A stretch of DNA of 64,000 nt from Xenopus tropicalis (taxonomy: Eukaryota; Chordata; Amphibia; Anura; Pipidae). A program made the translations under genes and the position numbers. Shown here piece by piece: positions 60,901 to 64,000 of the stretch (its first letter is position 1; the number at the start of each line of letters is the position of its first letter). A model generated the notes under the pieces. The model saw nothing but the letters and a program-made list of their open reading frames with translations. It was not told the DNA's origin and ran no database searches. The stretch is from NCBI RefSeq assembly GCF_000004195.4, contig NC_030683.2:66452764-66516763 (forward strand), written 5' to 3'.

Positions 60901-62879
60901 GATTTCAGCAGAAGCAGATAAAAGGTATGTCCTTATGAGTAATCGAATCTGTATCTGCCAATTGTACTGCATTACTGGAAAAAGGGTGGTAGTCTGGCAA
61001 ATCCATGCATTGCAAAGCTTGTTTTCAATAATATGCACTGAGTAACATGGGTTTTGTTAGGGTATCTTGTATATACACATACCTATATAAATTGGAGTTT
61101 GCCTTTTTATACTAGTTAACTATGTAACTAGTCCACAAAATGCAAGGTAGTGTGCTGGTAAAGCTATGGAACTTGTTATCCAGAATGGTCTGGGCCCAGG
61201 GTGTTTCAGATAAGGCGTGTTTTCATAATTAAAAGACTAAAAGATTTACTAAAAGATTTAAACATAAATTAAACCCATTACAACTGTTTTTCCTTATTAT
61301 TACAGAGCAAAAGGAATCATTTTTAAAAAGTTAGAATTATTTGTTTAAAATGGAATCTATGGAGATGGACATAAAGGGTACAGGATTTTACAGATAAAGA
61401 AATGTATAGAAACTACTTAGAACTATGGGGCAAATTTTGTGCCTTTAGTTGCATATAGGGGATTCATCACACTACACCTGGCATACTTGAATTAACTGTC
61501 CATACACCTAGCAAATAAAAAAAAAACACAAATATGTCTTATGAATAGACAAATATATATTCATTGGGCCACCTACTTGAAATGCAAACACAGACTACAG
61601 ACTTCTTCAAAGAAAATACAGTACAGTACAGTAGTCTACTTAGTATTATCCACAAAAAAGACCATGATCCTGGTCTAGCCACATCCATGTCTCAACAGAC
61701 AGAATGTAATAAAAATTCTAAAGTTTGACTATATCTAGTAACCAATAGCAACCAGTCAGATGTATGTTGTCAAAATGCTGACTAGCAAATGCAATGTGCT
61801 GATTTGTTGCTGTGGGTTATTAGACAAGTAGCAAACCTTGAACCATTTATTGCATTACCCCCACATTCCTTTTTGCCCACAGTTACTCACACCAATACAA
61901 AAGTTACAATGCACTACACAAGTTGCATAGTTATCTGTTTTTATTTTCCTGGAGTAGGCAGGAGATTAAACTTGCCTAGTCTAATCAAGCCTCAAAATGT
62001 CTGCCTTTGATTGAGAGACTTGGTTAGGCCTCACTTTTATATTGTAAAGCCAGTCACGCCATTTAGGAACCAATGCTTAAGGCTACAGAGTTATAAGATG
62101 GGGTGTATTGTAGTCCATAGAACATGTGGCACCATGGCCTGAAAGAATTAGATATTGTATAAAATAATAAAAATAAAATTGCAATTTGAACTAACCAACT
62201 ATCCCTTTTCTGGCCAGCAGCAACAATGTGCCTTGTCCCTTTGTGGCTGGCACTCTTCTTTACACCTTTACCTGTGCATTGCTGTGATATTCTACTACAG
62301 TAGTGGGTGTGGGGTTCCAGACACCATTTGAAACTGGCTACTGCACTCATTTACAGCTCTGACAGTATTATGTTAAACACAAGAGTTGAGCATTGTGCAT
62401 TTTTCTGTGCAAATGCTGTTTTCCGTTAAGGCTTCCTAAAGCAATAAAAAATGGTTTGTTAAAGTGGTAATGGCACTTATTGTAAAGCTATATAAATACA
62501 ATGAATATTCTATAACATAAAATGTGTTTCCTAAAAGCAACATGAGCTACACACATTCTCCTTGTCTCGCTGCATTCTGCACCTTGAGACAAGTAAAAAA
62601 TAAACCTTCTGAGGTGTAGACTGTGACGTCAACAAGTACACATCTGTCTAATATTATTTCTATTAAACTGCACCCATTTTCCAGAAAAATTGAAGATTAA
62701 AAAAGAAAAAAAATCTTTCAACATGCATATTAAGGATTTTGTAATTATAAACTCAGTCAGCACTGTATTTGTGAATGACATGGCAGGTCTCTGAGCTCTG
62801 AAATGGACACACAAGGAAATGCCCAATTGCAACCTTTTTTTTACTCATTCTGTTTTGTAAATAACCTCTATAAAACCAC
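60901..62879 (+). other. scn3b 3'UTR and downstream
   Basis: Candidate AATAAA signals lie at 61514, about 62440 and about 62600; the sequence alone does not say which is used. A degraded family A MITE lies at 61160-61390. Confidence 0.45.
61160..61390. mobile_element. MITE family A, copy 6 (degraded, internally deleted)
   Basis: CTTGTTATCCAGAATGGTCT, ATTAAACCCATTACAACTG and AATGGAATCTATGGAGATGG follow the family order, but the central GGATTAATTATATC segment is missing. Confidence 0.7.
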
Positions 62880-62882
62880 TTA

Positions 62883-62965
62883 GGGCTCTGGTACACGGGG
62901 AGATTAGTCGCCCGCGGCAAAACTCCCTGCTCGCGGGCGACTAATCTCCCCGTGTACCAGAGCCC
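62883..62965. mobile_element. 83-bp perfect-hairpin MITE (TTA duplication)
   Basis: GGGCTCTGGTACACGGGGAG and CTCCCCGTGTACCAGAGCCC belong to arms that match perfectly over 35 bp (62882-62916 and 62932-62966) around a 15-base loop. TTA at 62880-62882 and 62966-62968 is a 3-bp target duplication, as in PIF/Harbinger. Confidence 0.92.
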
Positions 62966-63301
62966 TTATTTGTGTGTGTGGTGGTACAGTATGTGCAAAA
63001 TCATAGATGTTGTCCAAGACATATTTATATCATTGAGAAGGGTATGAACTTTACCACTTGATTGCACACAAGCTAGTTTACATTGTACTGTGTAACAAAG
63101 GGGACTACCCTAAATTCCTTACTTCCTCTGCAATCAAAGATTGTATTCTCCACAGCAGCATGTTCTGCCCTCAGATTCCTTCTATTGACTTACATTCCCT
63201 TTGTTGAACAGTAAAATATACATTAAGAAAAGGTGAATCAAATTAGGGGTTGATATAAGTATGAGTCTCTGTCTTCTTGGGTTAGTTGCACCTTTCCCCA
63301 T

Positions 63302-63605
63302 GTCCTACAAAGCAATTTAGTCAGCCGCAATAGATCTCTACTACCGTAGGTGACTAATCCCTCTGAAATGCCTTTCCACCAGCAACAAAGGAAATCGGCG
63401 GTAGAAAGGTTTACACATAGCTTTGGTTTTCCAAAGACGCGCAAATTTTCCTCCTGCAGGCAACTTCACGCTACTTCTGAAAACCAAAGTGATGCGTAGG
63501 CCTTTCCACTGGCAATTTCCTGGTGGAAAGGCATTTCAGAGCGATTAGTCACCAGGGGTAGCAGAGATCTATCGTGGGCGAATTAATCACTCTGTGGGAC
63601 ATTAG
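63302..63605. mobile_element. Palindromic MITE related to the hairpin element
   Basis: TGTCCTACAAAGCAATTTAG / TTAATCACTCTGTGGGACAT, AATAGATCTCTACTACC / GGTAGCAGAGATCTAT and GAAATGCCTTTCCACCAG / CTGGTGGAAAGGCATTTC pair across a centre near 63445. The GACTAATC motif also occurs in the 62883 hairpin. Confidence 0.82.
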
Positions 63606-64000
63606 CTTAAAAATACCATAGAAATTGGGGGAACAGGAGAGTGAGAGAATTTTACTGTGCTGGGCTCTTTTTTCACACTTAGATAAATCTGCCCATTAGA
63701 AAGATATTCCAGAAATGGAATAATGTGTGGTGTCTGTTGTACTCTCATTATAAGCATTATTTATTATTATTTATGTATTCACAAATAAGTGAAGCAACAT
63801 TTTAGAACAAAATAGCAATTAGCAAACATGGGACCCAACAAAAATTGTGTGGACCCTGGTGTGAAAAATGTAATACATGAGGGTATTGGAAAAATATGGT
63901 GATTATTTTTTGCCACGTTGCAGTGCTTTTCAATGGGATCACCATCAGTCTGAGTATGCATTGGCAGATCTGGAAGTGAGGAGCAACTGCTTCCCATTAT
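63606..64000. other. Downstream flank, no gene seen
   Basis: Contains a TTATTTATTATTATTTATG stretch (63757-63775) possibly from another LINE tail. Nothing else is recognised. Confidence 0.4.

Overview
The window looks like frog (Xenopus) nuclear DNA. It is AT-rich, contains two intron-rich vertebrate genes whose exons join in perfect frame, and is packed with the TTAA-, TTA- and hAT-type miniature transposons and Penelope-like retroelements typical of Xenopus. The species call is inference, because no database search was possible.

Gene layout. gramd1b (Aster-B, an ER-anchored cholesterol-transfer protein) runs on the + strand from an ATG at 128 to a stop at 27074. Seventeen coding exons with consistent phases give 712 residues, containing a GRAM domain, a Ser-rich linker, an ASTER/VASt domain, one membrane helix and a short tail. 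scn3b (voltage-gated sodium channel beta-3 subunit) follows on the same strand. It has five coding exons from 49190 to 60900 encoding 215 residues, the same length as human SCN3B. From memory, GRAMD1B and SCN3B are also neighbours on human chromosome 11. The genes are separated by about 22 kb with no supported coding gene.

Repeat layout. gramd1b introns hold a 5'-truncated L1-like LINE with a clean target duplication (2.3-3.6 kb), several palindromic MITEs, a 2.4-kb hAT element carrying a 34-bp minisatellite with a 306-bp higher-order period (11.3-13.7 kb), and a 2.3-kb TTAA-flanked piggyBac-like element (17.0-19.3 kb). The polypyrimidine tract of gramd1b exon 4 lies in the end of a MITE. The intergenic region contains a cluster of inverted element pairs beside (TA)n tracts (28.8-30.0 kb), a similar pair at 32.3-32.55 kb, a Tc1/mariner fossil, several CR1/L2-like LINE tails, and a possible tRNA-derived SINE. 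scn3b intron 1 contains the end of a Penelope-like element with a GIY-YIG endonuclease fragment and, 130 bases downstream, a hammerhead-like fold.

Most notable signal. Hammerhead-ribozyme-like cores recur at about 7.63, 28.99, 29.6, 32.4 and 55.05 kb. Each ends in GAAA followed by a short, mostly self-complementary stem III and a U-H cleavage position. Four of the five loci sit in inverted pairs. This fits the known association of hammerheads with Penelope-like retroelements. The paired copies, their shared (TA)n setting and the near-intact core in a gramd1b intron are worth testing.
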